Shown here: piece after piece, positions 1-9,290 of the stretch
Numbering within the stretch: position 1 is the first letter of the stretch
Layout: each line of letters opens with the position of its first letter
Assembly: GCA_033032175.1 (NCBI GenBank)
Contig: JAVKPJ010000033.1
Location: forward strand, 40,037-104,036
Direction: 5' to 3'
Length of the DNA stretch: 64,000 bases
Origin: Saturnia japonica
Taxonomy: Eukaryota; Arthropoda; Insecta; Lepidoptera; Saturniidae
Notes under the pieces: model-generated
Told to the model about the DNA's origin: nothing
Seen by the model: only the letters and a program-made list of their open reading frames with translations
Database searches by the model: none
Made by a program: the position numbers and the translations under genes

Positions 1-52
1 CACGACATTCCTTAAACCTAAGTGTTAAAATTTTTGGGTTAGTTTCACTCAT
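1..52 (-). CDS. T1 ORF1 (Gag) start, partial
   Basis: An ATG at 52-50 on the minus strand opens a frame that stays open to the window edge (17 codons). It lies at the same place relative to the conserved leader hairpin as the ORF1 start at 21634, and its first residues (MS, then a lysine and a short hydrophobic stretch) resemble that protein loosely. The open frame upstream of it ends at a stop just before this ATG, which supports the start. Nothing functional is visible in so short a piece; identity rests on position. Confidence 0.6.
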   Translation of the reverse strand, partial: MSETNPKILTLRFKECR

Positions 53-86
53 TGTTGTTCCACGAGAGTGGGGGAAGAGAAGGTCC

Positions 87-158
87 ACCCAGGCAGTGCC
101 CCTGTGCCTGGGTAAGCCTAACGTAACCCGTCAGAGAGTCGGCCGGTTCTCTGACGGG
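87..158 (-). promoter_or_regulatory. Paired hairpins in the T1 leader just before ORF1
   Basis: Two inverted repeats are visible. Positions 127-137 and 148-158 form a perfect 11-bp stem (CCCGTCAGAGA with TCTCTGACGGG) around a 10-nt loop. Positions 87-94 and 106-113 form a perfect 8-bp stem (ACCCAGGC with GCCTGGGT). The 8-bp stem is also perfect in the full-length T1 copy (21571-21598); the 11-bp stem is partly decayed there. They lie about 35-110 nt upstream of the ORF1 ATG and could affect leader translation or packaging; that role is inference. Confidence 0.55.
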
Positions 159-475
159 GGTCGCACTCGTGACTGGACTCCCCCCAGCCACGCATCCCCT
201 CGTGGTGCGCCGCCACTTGGGATTGGGGTGATTTTTTATAGAGGTTTTCTTCCTCGCGGTCCAGGCGGTGAAGCCGAGACCCTCGGTCCCATCGAAGCCG
301 CGAGACATGACCACAACACTTCGATGGGATTACGAGAATGACGGAGGCAGTGAGAAAAGCCCCACTTACCTGCCCGACGGCAGGTTAGTGCTCGCCGGGC
401 CCGCCATCGCCCCGTCCAGTCACTCCCTCTGCTAATCAGAGGGATGTAACGACGGAGGAAGAAACCCAAGAAAAG

Positions 476-543
<68 letters not shown>
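476..543. repeat. 68-nt poly(A)/poly(T) tract inside the T1 leader
   Basis: An uninterrupted run of 68 A on the plus strand (T in the sense of the element) lies about 90 nt inside the 5' end of T1. The full-length T1 copy at 21138 has no such run at the matching place, where GACGGGGGGG is followed by unrelated sequence. Confidence 0.9.
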
Positions 544-544
<1 letters not shown>

Positions 545-631
545 ACCCCCCCTGTCAGGTATTCGCCGCCGACCGTGAAGCGGTCGATGTTGCCCGGGAC
601 ACACCACGCGGAGGTTCCTGACTCGTGCCCC

Positions 632-1867
632 AACCTAACCTAACCTAACCTAACCTAACCTAACCTAACCTAACCTAACCTAACCTAACCTAACCTAACC
701 TAACCTAACCTAACCTAACCTAACCTAACCTAACCTAACCTAACCTAACCTAACCTAACCTAACCTAACCTAACCTAACCTAACCTAACCTAACCTAACC
801 TAACCTAACCTAACCTAACCTAACCTAACCTAACCTAACCTAACCTAACCTAACCTAACCTAACCTAACCTAACCTAACCTAACCTAACCTAACCTAACC
901 TAACCTAACCTAACCTAACCTAACCTAACCTAACCTAACCTAACCTAACCTAACCTAACCTAACCTAAACCTAACCTAACCTAACCTAACCTAACCTAAA
1001 CCTAACCTAACCTAACCTAACCTAACCTAACCTAACCTAACCTAACTAACCTAACCTAACCTAACCTAACCTAACCTAACCTAACCTAACCTAACCTAAC
1101 CTAACCTAACCTAACCTAACCTAACCTAACCTAACCTAACCTAACCTAACCTAACCTAACCTAACCTAACCTAACCTAACCTAACCTAACCTAACCTAAC
1201 CTAACCTAACCTAACCTAACCTAACCTAACCTAACCTAACCTAACCTAACCTAACCTAACCTAACCTAACCTAACCTAACCTAACCTAACCTAACCTAAC
1301 CTAACCTAACCTAACCTAACCTAACCTAACCTAACCTAAACCTAACCTAACCTAACCTAACCTAACCTAACCTAACCTAACCTAACCTAACCTAACCTAA
1401 CCTAACCTAACCTAACCTAACCTAACCTAACCTAACCTAACCTAACCTAACCTAACCTAACCTAACCTAACCTAACCTAACCTAACCTAACCTAACCTAA
1501 CCTAACCTAACCTAACCTAACCTAACCTAACCTAACCTAACCTAACCTAACCTAACCTAACCTAACCTAACCTAACCTAACCTAACCTAACCTAACCTAA
1601 CCTAACCTAACCTAACCTAACCTAACCTAACCTAACCTAACCTAACCTAACCTAACCTAACCTAACCTAACCTAACCTAACCTAACCTAACCTAACCTAA
1701 CCTAACCTAACCTAACCTAACCTAACCTAACCTAACCTAACCTAACCTAACCTAACCTAACCTAACCTAACCTAACCTAACCTAACCTAACCTAACCTAA
1801 CCTAACCTAACCTAACCTAACCTAACCTAACCTAACCTAACCTAACCTAACCTAACCTAACCTAACC
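632..1867 (+). repeat. Telomere repeat array (CCTAA)n, 1.2 kb
   Basis: Near-perfect tandem CCTAA, the C-strand of the TTAGG arthropod telomere repeat. A few variant units occur, for example an extra A near 967 and a lost C near 1047. It is the longest array in the window and is bounded by a T1 5' end and by the first S2 monomer. Confidence 0.98.
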
Positions 1868-1868
1868 G

Positions 1869-3388
1869 ATTCAAACTCAAGATCTGAATTTTAGACCTAC
1901 ACCAAAGTTTTTGGTGTCAGATCGTTCGTCTCGCGCTGCTGCGCCTATATCAACAAGAAAATTTGAAATCGGTCCAGGAAATTCGAAGTTATTCCAGGAA
2001 AACACTTTTCTTGGACTTAGAAAAATTTTAATCAACATTTTTGTATTATAAATTTTCAAAATTTTTGTATTTTCCAAAAAATTTCTTCACAGCATAATCA
2101 GGTGCACTCCTGGGTTCACGTTGCCTTAAGTGACCGCTGTCTCGGACCACCTGAAACATAGAAAATTTAATAATTAGGTTAAAAATTACAGTTTTTTATA
2201 GATTTTTCAAAATTTTTCTATAGACCTCCTACAATCGGCGTACGTCATCTGACGTGTCTCGTCGGCCCGCGTTCGGAGAGGTGTCGATCACCCGGATACT
2301 CCCACGGGAAGTGGGTCAAAACTTCGAAAAACCCGATTTGCTGACGTTGCATATCAGGCAAAATCCACCTAAGCGGTGACGACGAAAATAGTTTATTCAA
2401 ACTCAAGATCTGAATTTTAGACCTACACCAAAGTTTTTGGTGTCAGATCGTTCGTCTCGCGCTGCTGCGCCTATATCAACAAGAAAATTTGAAATCGGTC
2501 CAGGAAATTCGAAGTTATTCCAGGAAAACACTTTTCTTGGACTTAGAAAAATTTTAATCAACATTTTGTATTATAAATTTTCAAAATTTTTGTATTTTCC
2601 AAAAATTTCTTCACAGCATAATCAGGTGCACTCCTGGGTTCACGTTGCCTTAAGTGACCGCTGTCTCGGACCACCTGAAACATAGAAAATTTAATAATTA
2701 GGTTAAAAATTACAGTTTTTTATAGATTTTTCAAAATTTTTCTATAGACCTCCTACAATCGGCGTACGTCATCTGACGTGTCTCGTCGGCCCGCGTTCGG
2801 AGAGGTGTCGATCACCCGGATACTCCCACGGGAAGTGGGTCAAAACTTCGAAAAACCCGATTTGCTGACGTTGCATATCAGGCAAAATCCACCTAAGCGG
2901 TGACGACGAAAATAGTTTATTCAAACTCAAGATCTGAATTTTAGACCTACACCAAAGTTTTTGGTGTCAGATCGTTCGTCTCGCGCTGCTGCGCCTATAT
3001 CAACAAGAAAATTTGAAATCGGTCCAGGAATTTCGAAGTTATTCCAGGAAAACACTTTTCTTGGACTTAGAAAAATTTTAACAACATTTTGTATCATAAA
3101 TTTTCAAAATTTTTGTATTTTCCAAAAATTTCTTCACAGCATAATCAGGTGCACTCCTGGGTTCACGTTGCCTTAAGTGACCGCTGTCTCGGACCACCTG
3201 AAACATAGAAAATTTAATAATTAGATTAAAAATTACAGTTTTTTATAGATTTTTCAAAATTTTTCTATAGACCTCCTACAATCGGCGTACGTCATCTGAC
3301 GTGTCTCGTCGGCCCGCGTTCGTAGAGGTATCGGACACCCGGATCCTCCCACGGGAAGTGGGTCAAAAGTCCAAAAAACCCGATTTGA
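1869..3388 (+). repeat. S2 5' monomer array, type A (2.9 units of about 525 bp)
   Basis: Units start at 1869, 2395 and 2919 with ATTCAAACTCAAGATCTG, giving spacings of 526 and 524 bp. The last unit stops after CCCGATTTG at about 3388, about 54 bp short of a full unit, and passes into the S2 leader. The first unit starts abruptly next to telomere repeat at the same base that begins the array at 16483. Each unit carries an 8-bp inverted repeat (ACACCAAA with TTTGGTGT) and the palindrome ACGTCA-TC-TGACGT. All monomer arrays in the window lie immediately 5' of an S2 body or run into a gap, so I treat them as the S2 5' end, not as an independent satellite. Confidence 0.85.
2242..2255 (+). promoter_or_regulatory. 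CRE-like palindrome in the S2 monomer
   Basis: ACGTCA and TGACGT half-sites face each other across a 2-nt spacer (positions 2242-2247 and 2250-2255). The same arrangement recurs in every type A monomer, and type B monomers keep ACGTCA-GT-TGACGC although the surrounding sequence has diverged. TGACGT is the half-site of CREB/ATF bZIP proteins. Promoter function is inferred. Confidence 0.5.
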
Positions 3389-3947
3389 AATCTATATATA
3401 ATAATAATCTATATATATATAATGATATAATCTTGACAGCGTGTTTTAATACTCACTAAAACACGCGTTATTCAGTGGCTATGGTAGCTAGAGCAAAAAC
3501 AATAACAGTTTTGGATACGTGAAAGCTCTGGCAAAAATTTGTATATAAAACTAATAGATATACATTGTAAATAAATTTTAATAGGACTGCTAGCAGCGTA
3601 AATTATTATTATTGTACATAGTTTGAATTAGTTTTAGGATTTTATTGACTTTTTAAACTAGTATTAACCGTTTTTAAAATATAATTATACAACACAGTAG
3701 TCAGTAAGTCGCCTTATTGCGGCATTATATTAGTTGGTATTTAACAATTTAAGCGTTTTATTTTTATAAATTGACATTTTAATTATTGACTTTTAGTATA
3801 GCATTTACTTTTAACCTTAGGTAGTAAGTCGCCCTATTGCGACAATTATATTAGCAAGTAATTAATATTTAAGTTCATCATAAGACTGAAATTATTTATT
3901 TTGTAATTTCTTGTATATTTCAAGAACTTGATTAACCGTTCCCAAAG
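3389..3947 (+). other. S2 copy 1 leader (5' UTR)
   Basis: AT-rich, non-coding. It opens with an AT dinucleotide-rich stretch, then CTTGACAG followed by a 9-bp inverted repeat (CGTGTTTTA at 3440-3448 with TAAAACACG at 3457-3465). Further on, two direct repeats each hold the small hairpin GTCGC-N6-GCGRC at 3708-3723 and 3828-3843. The ATG of Gag follows at 3948. Confidence 0.7.
3708..3843 (+). repeat. Repeated small hairpin in the S2 leader
   Basis: Two copies of AGTAAGTCGCCYTATTGCG sit 120 nt apart. Each can fold as a 5-bp stem (GTCGC with GCGRC) closing a 6-nt loop, 3708-3723 and 3828-3843. Copy 2 of S2 has three such repeats (29735-29750, 29834-29849, 29922-29937), in which stem changes keep pairing through G-U wobbles. 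Confidence 0.6.
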
Positions 3948-5361
3948 ATGTTTTGCGATTCATACGCCCCCCAAAAAAGGAAACAGCACCGCCATGAAGT
4001 CACAAACGGATGAAACCAGTCCGAAAAAGCATCGGTTAGGCGGAGTATCGAGTCTATTGAGGCTAACCAGGAGAGGAAGCAGACTGATACTCTGCCTATC
4101 CCCAAGAAAATTTTGGCTAATAAACAAGTGACTAAGAAATTAGACCTGGCATCACCCCCGCGTGTCGAGAAGTATCCGACCCTTGCACTGGAGGCGAAGG
4201 CCTGTCTGTGCAGGGCAAAAATGCACTTGAGCAATTCCAGAAATCTGAGGACGGATATAAAAGAAGGCGTTATAAGCGCCATAGATAGATTGTATCAAAT
4301 CATAAAGATTATGGAGAAGAAAAGGATAGTGTTAAAAAGCGAATAAGAGACGAGAGAGGAGAGGGAACGGGCGAGGAGGGCCTTTTACACCCACCCCCCC
4401 CTTCCCCCTACCCCCTCAAATCCATCCCAAAAATATGAAGAAAAAGGAGTTGGCGGGAAAGATGGAAGAGCACGCAAAATTAGTTAGGGAAAACATGGAA
4501 AAAATGGAGGAGTTAAAGGAAATGCTACAGGTGCATAAGGGAGCGCTGGAGGTGACGACATACGCGAGTGCAGCGGCGGGTAAAAATAAAAGATCTACTG
4601 AAGATAGGAAAACGCTGCACTCGGTTGTTGTCACATCCAGCGATGATTTCGAGACTGAGAGGAGTGCTGGAGCAGGTCCGAAAAGCTATAAATGCTAAGG
4701 AAGGTGGTGTAGAGATTGAGAGGGTGAGAAAGGCCAAAGATCAAAAAGTTTTTATAGGTTGTAAAAGTAAAGAGGATAGAGATATAGTTAAGGCAAGACT
4801 AGGAAAAATGAGGGAAAACTAGTTACAGAGGAGATTAAAAACAAAGACCCTCTGATAATCCTCAAAGACGTGTTTTCCTATACACGGATGAGGAAATAAT
4901 GGGGGCGCTGCGAAAGCAGAATAGCAACATTTTTGAGGCTTAAATGGGGAAGACAATAGGATGGTAATAAAATATAAGAGGAAGGCGAGAAATAACATGA
5001 CTAATCATATAGTTTTAATGGTATCCCCGACGCTGTGGAGCAGGCTGGTGGAGTGTGGGACGGTCCGTGTGGACATGCAGCGGGTCCACGTTTCGGACCA
5101 GTCCCCGCTGGTGCAATGCTCCCAGTGTCTGGGATACGGACATACAAGACGCCTTTGCAAAGAAGAAAAAGAGACGTGCAGCCATTGTCTCGGCCCACAT
5201 AAGAAGATGAGTGCCCGCAGTGGTGCGCCGGTGCAGCCCCGGTATGCAGAAACTGCACATCCGCCAAACTGGACAGCGTAGCGCATAATGCGTTCAGCGC
5301 GGAATGTCCGGTGCGGCGGAAGTGGGATGCACTAGCCAGGTCTGCAACGGCGTATTGCTGA
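3948..5361 (+). pseudogene. S2 Gag (ORF1), copy 1, frame-broken
   Basis: This region aligns along its whole length with the intact 475-aa Gag at 28196-29623. The ATG is followed by TTTT where the intact copy has TTT, so the frame is lost at codon 3, and several further single-base indels scatter the protein over all three frames (pieces at 3928-4131, 4113-4346, 4435-4698, 4568-4822 and 4961-5281). The C-terminal zinc-knuckle segment is still readable as CSQCLGYGHTRRLC near 5119. Stop codon TGA at 5359-5361, after the AYC ending shared with S1 Gag. It carries many substitutions as well as indels, so decay is more likely than sequencing error alone. Confidence 0.8.
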
Positions 5362-5680
5362 GGGCAGCCACAGGAGAACACAGGGCGCACGATCCCATGG
5401 CAGAACTTGCACAGGAAAACCCAAGCGAGTATTGAGACTCGTGAGCCAACATGTGTTGGTAATACTCGGACCGCGGCGGGGTTTTAGTCCGTACCGTAAC
5501 GGGAGGCGGGATGCTGGGCTGCGCGATCGGCTCCGATCACAACTGCATCACGTTGACACCCTGTAATTGGCAACCTTTTTATAGAAAAGATCCCCCAATT
5601 CAGGGGAGTAAGAAACGGATATGATGCAGTTTGTGATCAAGGCATGCGACGAGGTGCTAGCTACAAACATGTGTAACTAA
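5362..5680 (+). pseudogene. S2 ORF2 remnant, copy 1
   Basis: Directly after the Gag stop there is an ATG (about 5398) opening 12 codons, then a segment that can be read as GSDHNCITL near 5528-5555, then a frame ending at TAA 5678-5680. SDHN is the catalytic C-terminal motif of APE-type endonucleases and S1 ORF2 has SSDHNAITF there. The rest of the endonuclease and all of the reverse transcriptase are absent. The same remnant follows Gag in the other two S2 copies. The homology is short, so I hold it as likely only. Confidence 0.45.
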
Positions 5681-6050
5681 AAATGCCTTGATGATCAAGT
5701 AATTTGTAGTTAAGAAAAGAACACACCCTCAGCACTAAGTCCGCATCCGCAGCAAAGCACCTTCCTGGAGGAACACCGTTGTGGCCGGGTGTTATTGGAT
5801 AGTCAAGACACGCAGATGGAGTTGTTTGCTGCGAAAATAAGAGAAGGTAAGAAACTTGGGATACTATAAATAGAGCCATAAGGAGACTAACGAAAACAGA
5901 AGTTTGAAATATTGACAAAAATGACACGGCTCTTTATTGGTTATTTCTCGGCTAAACTCAAAACCGGAATCAAAATTTATTGTTATTTTTATTTATATCA
6001 TTTAAAATTAGATCATTAAATTGCAAAAAATAAAACACGACCAACAAAGT

Positions 6051-6178
6051 TCCGGACCACTAGCGTCTGGAGTTTTAAGAAAATCATTCATTATAAATTA
6101 TATTAACTAAAATTAGGAAAAATAAAGTTCCGGACCATCCATGTCTGGAGTTACGCGCAAATCATTTTGTAAAATGAT
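6051..6178 (+). promoter_or_regulatory. Three hairpins at the S2 3' end
   Basis: Two copies of the same hairpin occur at 6051-6071 and 6129-6149: stem TCCGGAC with GTCTGGA (7 bp with one G-U), loops CACTAGC and CATCCAT. The stem is repeated exactly while the loops differ. A third hairpin, ATCATTTT with AAAATGAT, lies at 6161-6178 just before the poly(A). All three are present in S2 copies 2 (27379-27511) and 3 (37498-37630). In SART/TRAS elements the 3' UTR is the recognition site for the reverse transcriptase, so these are candidates for that role. Confidence 0.6.
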
Positions 6179-6183
6179 CTCCA

Positions 6184-6218
<35 letters not shown>

Positions 6219-6221
<3 letters not shown>

Positions 6222-6944
6222 AACCTAACCTAACCTAACCTAACCTAACCTAACCTAACCTAACCTAACCTAACCTAACCTAACCTAACCTAACCTAACC
6301 TAACCTAACCTAACCTAACCTAACCTAACCTAACCTAACCTAACCTAACCTAACCTAACCTAACCTAACCTAAACTAACCTAACCTAACCTAACCTAACT
6401 AACCTAACCTAACCTAACCTAACCTAACCTAACCTAACCTAACCTAACCTAACCTACCTAACCTAACCAAACCTAACCTAACCTAACCTAACCTAACCTA
6501 ACCTAACCTAACCTAACCTAACCTAACCTAACCTAACCTAACCTAACCTAACCTAACCTAACCTAACCTAACCTAACCTAAACCTAACCTAACCTAACCT
6601 AACCTAACCTAACCTAACCTAACCTAACCTAACCTAACCCTAACCTAACCTAACCTAACCTAACCTAACCTAACCTAACCTAACCTAACCTAACCTAACC
6701 TAACCTAACCTAACCTAACCTAACCTAACCTAACCTAACCTAACCTAACCTAACCTAACCTAACCTAACCTAACCTAACCTAACCTAACCTAACCTAACC
6801 TAACCTAACCTAACCTAACCTAACCTAACCTAACCTAACCTAACCTAACCTAACCTAACCTAACCTAACCTAACCTAACCTAACCTAACCTAACCTAACC
6901 TAACCAACCTAACCTAACCTAACCTAACCTAACCTAACCTAACC
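6219..6944 (+). repeat. Telomere repeat array (CCTAA)n, 0.73 kb
   Basis: Tandem CCTAA with scattered variant units (around 6371, 6398, 6457, 6467, 6588, 6638 and 6903, each a one- or two-base change of unit length). Flanked by the S2 copy 1 poly(A) tail and the 5' end of S1 copy A. Confidence 0.98.
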
Positions 6945-8081
6945 CAGTCCCACTCGAGCTCTGGCTAACGCCGGACGCACGCCCGATCGCTCCGCGCCGT
7001 TTTGTGTTAAAAAATTAAAAATTGTGCGTTTTTTCAAGATAAACAAAAGTGCGATACGTCAAAAAAAGCGCCAAAATAACACGAGAAAAGTGTAGTACTC
7101 AGTTCTCAAAAGTGGAAAAAAATGAGTGAGTTATTAGTGAAAAAACTAAATTTTAAAAACTTCGACCGCATGCGCTGACGAATAGCGATCGGTGACATGG
7201 ACTTTTAAAATTATAGTTCGATAGAGTATAAAATTCTCTGCATTTTGTGAAAAAATGGATTTTTCGGATGGATAGAAACCGAAACAATCCAATTTAAAAA
7301 AACCCAAAAAGTAAAGTTATATCCTCCAGGACCCTATTAAGACAGTGCAGTGAACCCTAAAAATTAAAAAAATCCATCTACAATACTTTCTGAGAAACAG
7401 TATATAATAGTTAGCATAAATAATTCTTAAAAATTTTTATTATAAGTCCCACGGGAACGAAATTAGTGTCCCATGAAAGAGGAGAACAGTGAGTGTACGA
7501 AAAGGTGGATTAAAAGTACGTAGATTTTTGATAACGATTTTTAAAACCCAAAAAAACAACATTTAAAAAACTTTGGCAGATGATTACAGACAAATTTGTT
7601 ATTTTAAAAAATTATAAAATATAAAATACAATACAGTTATTACATGCAAATTTTTAACCAAAACACTGGATTTTTAGAATAAGAAATTTGGAAGATATGT
7701 GATTTTGAAAACTTTAAACTAAAATATAAACTATCCTGTGACGTGTGAGTAGATCCCGTTACGTTAGTTAAGTGGGGAATTTAATTCCCAATCGAATAAG
7801 ACTATTCCCGGAATTTTGCGACATAAGACAAAGGAGTTATTCAATAAAATAGCAAGAAATCGGGACACATTCCTAAGACAAATACCGATGATATAATACT
7901 TTGACCGTGGGAAAACAGAAAAACCAAGCTCGCGGCCCGCAACTAAAGTTATTATATTTTAATAAAAATTTTAACATATAGTTGTAGAATAATTAAAAAT
8001 TTAAACAAATAAGGACGTAAGTAGACAGGTAACCTCGGGATTAAAAGTTGGTGCCGGGGATTCCTGGTTTGGGATCGTGAA

Positions 8082-8099
8082 AAGCGGTAATTACCGCTT
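8082..8099. promoter_or_regulatory. 18-bp perfect palindrome in the S1 5' UTR
   Basis: AAGCGGTAATTACCGCTT is its own reverse complement. It is unchanged in copies C (43319-43336) and D (59276-59293) although neighbouring bases vary. It could bind a dimeric protein (its centre is TAATTA, a homeodomain core) or form a cruciform or hairpin; the sequence does not say which. Confidence 0.55.
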
Positions 8100-8938
8100 G
8101 TAATTTCCGATCCACTCCTGCTACTGCGCTGGTGGGGTTGCAATCTCCCCACTCCGTGTTCTGTGGCCTTCAACCATCATCACCATTGTCATCGGCATCA
8201 ACAACATCAAGAGGAAGACAATAGGAATCAGTAAATTAATAGATTAGTTTGTAAAATAATATATATATATCATATACATATAAAAAAAATAAAAAATTGA
8301 CATTAGCAGCATTAAGATATATATAAATAAAAATAGAAAAAAAATTTTAGTATTAAATTAATATAATATAGAGGTTGCGACCCGCGATTGAGGTCAGCTA
8401 CAGACAATTTGTAGCTTAACCGCGGTTATAACCAGTTATTGTTACGGTTAATGGAGCAAGAATACACGATCACGAAAATTTAACATATTCTTGGGGTACA
8501 GTTTTTGTTAACTTTTTTGAGGGTGGATTGGTGTGGGGGTCATAATTTTAAGAATTTATTTATAAAAAACCCAGGAATTCCAGGAGCCTTCAGGGAATTC
8601 CTACTTTACTGTAAAAATTTGGTTTGGATATTTATCACATAAAATTATTAAATTCCGCGGTTTTCTGAAATTGGAACTATTTATTGCTATTGTTAGAATA
8701 ATAATATAAAATTATTTACAGGATAAACACAATACAAAATTGATTATATAACAAAATAGTTGGCATTATTTTTGTATGGGGAAAAGCGCCTACTACAAAA
8801 AAATTAGCAAATTCATAGGCTTCTGTGTGGATTAAATTCAGGAATAACTAGGCCTTCTGTTTTTGAGTTGGCAATTCCTGTAGGTGTCTATAAGGACAGA
8901 TAATAGTAGGCTCTCGGGAGGGTGCAGGGATAACTAGG

Positions 8939-8990
8939 TGACGTCAGACGGACACAGCTAGAGACGTGGTGTGACGTGGGTCGGTGACGT
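8939..8990 (+). promoter_or_regulatory. CRE-like cluster in the S1 5' UTR
   Basis: A full CRE palindrome TGACGTCA (8939-8946) is followed by TGACGT at 8972-8977 and 8985-8990. The full CRE is kept in copies B, C and D; one of the half-sites is lost in B and D. S2 monomers also carry paired TGACGT half-sites. Function as a promoter element is inferred. Confidence 0.5.
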
Positions 8991-9188
8991 AGGAGGTCGT
9001 CATATTGGACGAAACCAGACCATTTTTGGGCGACCCCTGTCTCGCCCCTCACATTTCCTCACCTTGCAATTTTGGTTCCACACCCCCCCCGTTTGCGGGT
9101 ACCTCAGTCCCCGTTACAGAAATATTAACGCCATCTTGAAGGGCGGACACTCGGTGGTACCTGGGAGGAGTCTGGGTTTGGGAGTCCG

Positions 9189-9290
9189 GATAAGGACCCG
9201 CCCCCAAAAATTTTTACCTCCCCCCCCCCCTTCCCCTCCTTCACCCCCTCTGGGGATCGGTTCCCCCCCCCTCACCCCCTCTGGGATACT
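9189..9290 (+). repeat. C-rich low-complexity block, S1 5' UTR
   Basis: Repeated runs of C interrupted by T-containing spacers (CCCGCCCCC, CCCCCCCCCC, TTCCCCTCCTTC, CCCCCTCTGGGG). Lengths of the C runs differ between S1 copies (B about 34010-34100, C 44440-44530, D 60380-60465). On the opposite strand the runs of G are compatible with quadruplex folding. Confidence 0.6.

Larger units (their letters stand above)
1..631 (-). mobile_element. T1 (TRAS-type) element, 5' end, running off the window
   Basis: Read on the minus strand this matches the 5' UTR of the full-length T1 copy at 21138, beginning with GGGGCACGAGTCAGG directly after the telomere repeat. It holds the 5' end, a roughly 580-nt leader and the first 17 codons of ORF1. 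Compared with the copy at 21138 it carries an extra 68-nt homopolymer tract (476-543). The 5' junction is at the same base as in the full-length copy, so this is a 5'-complete insertion. The rest of the element lies outside the window. Confidence 0.85.
1869..6218 (+). mobile_element. S2 copy 1: Gag-only SART-type telomere element with 5' monomers
   Basis: The whole segment sits between two CCTAA arrays and reads 5' to 3': 2.9 tandem monomers (1869-3388), a unique leader (3389-3947), a Gag gene (3948-5361), a short ORF2 remnant (5362-5680), a structured 3' UTR and poly(A) at 6186-6218 running into CCTAACC. The reverse transcriptase region of ORF2 is missing, as it is in the two other S2 copies (27351-31570 and 37471-40695), so the deletion is ancestral to the copies and they have spread since. 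The body differs from the other two by many substitutions, so it is an older lineage. Its Gag frame is broken. Confidence 0.85.

Noticed and set aside
632..1867. CRISPR-like or other regular repeat array
   Set aside because: Five-base units without spacers, identical to the arthropod telomere repeat.
2101..2130. Pol III B-box or tRNA-like segment in the monomer (CTGGGTTCACGTTGCC)
   Set aside because: Only a partial match to GGTTCRANNCC and no A-box at a suitable distance.
2437..2685. An 82-aa open frame repeated in each type A monomer
   Set aside because: Its start is TTG, not ATG; type B monomers break the frame with stops; base changes between units show no coding pattern. Repeat identity explains its recurrence.
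1869..3388. Independent subtelomeric satellite
   Set aside because: Arrays start at one fixed base next to telomere repeat and always lead into an S2 body or a gap, so they are better explained as the S2 5' end. A small independent fraction elsewhere cannot be excluded.
5661..5927. 88-aa minus-strand frame in the S2 3' UTR
   Set aside because: No matching frame in copies 2 and 3 and no domain; the region is explained as 3' UTR.
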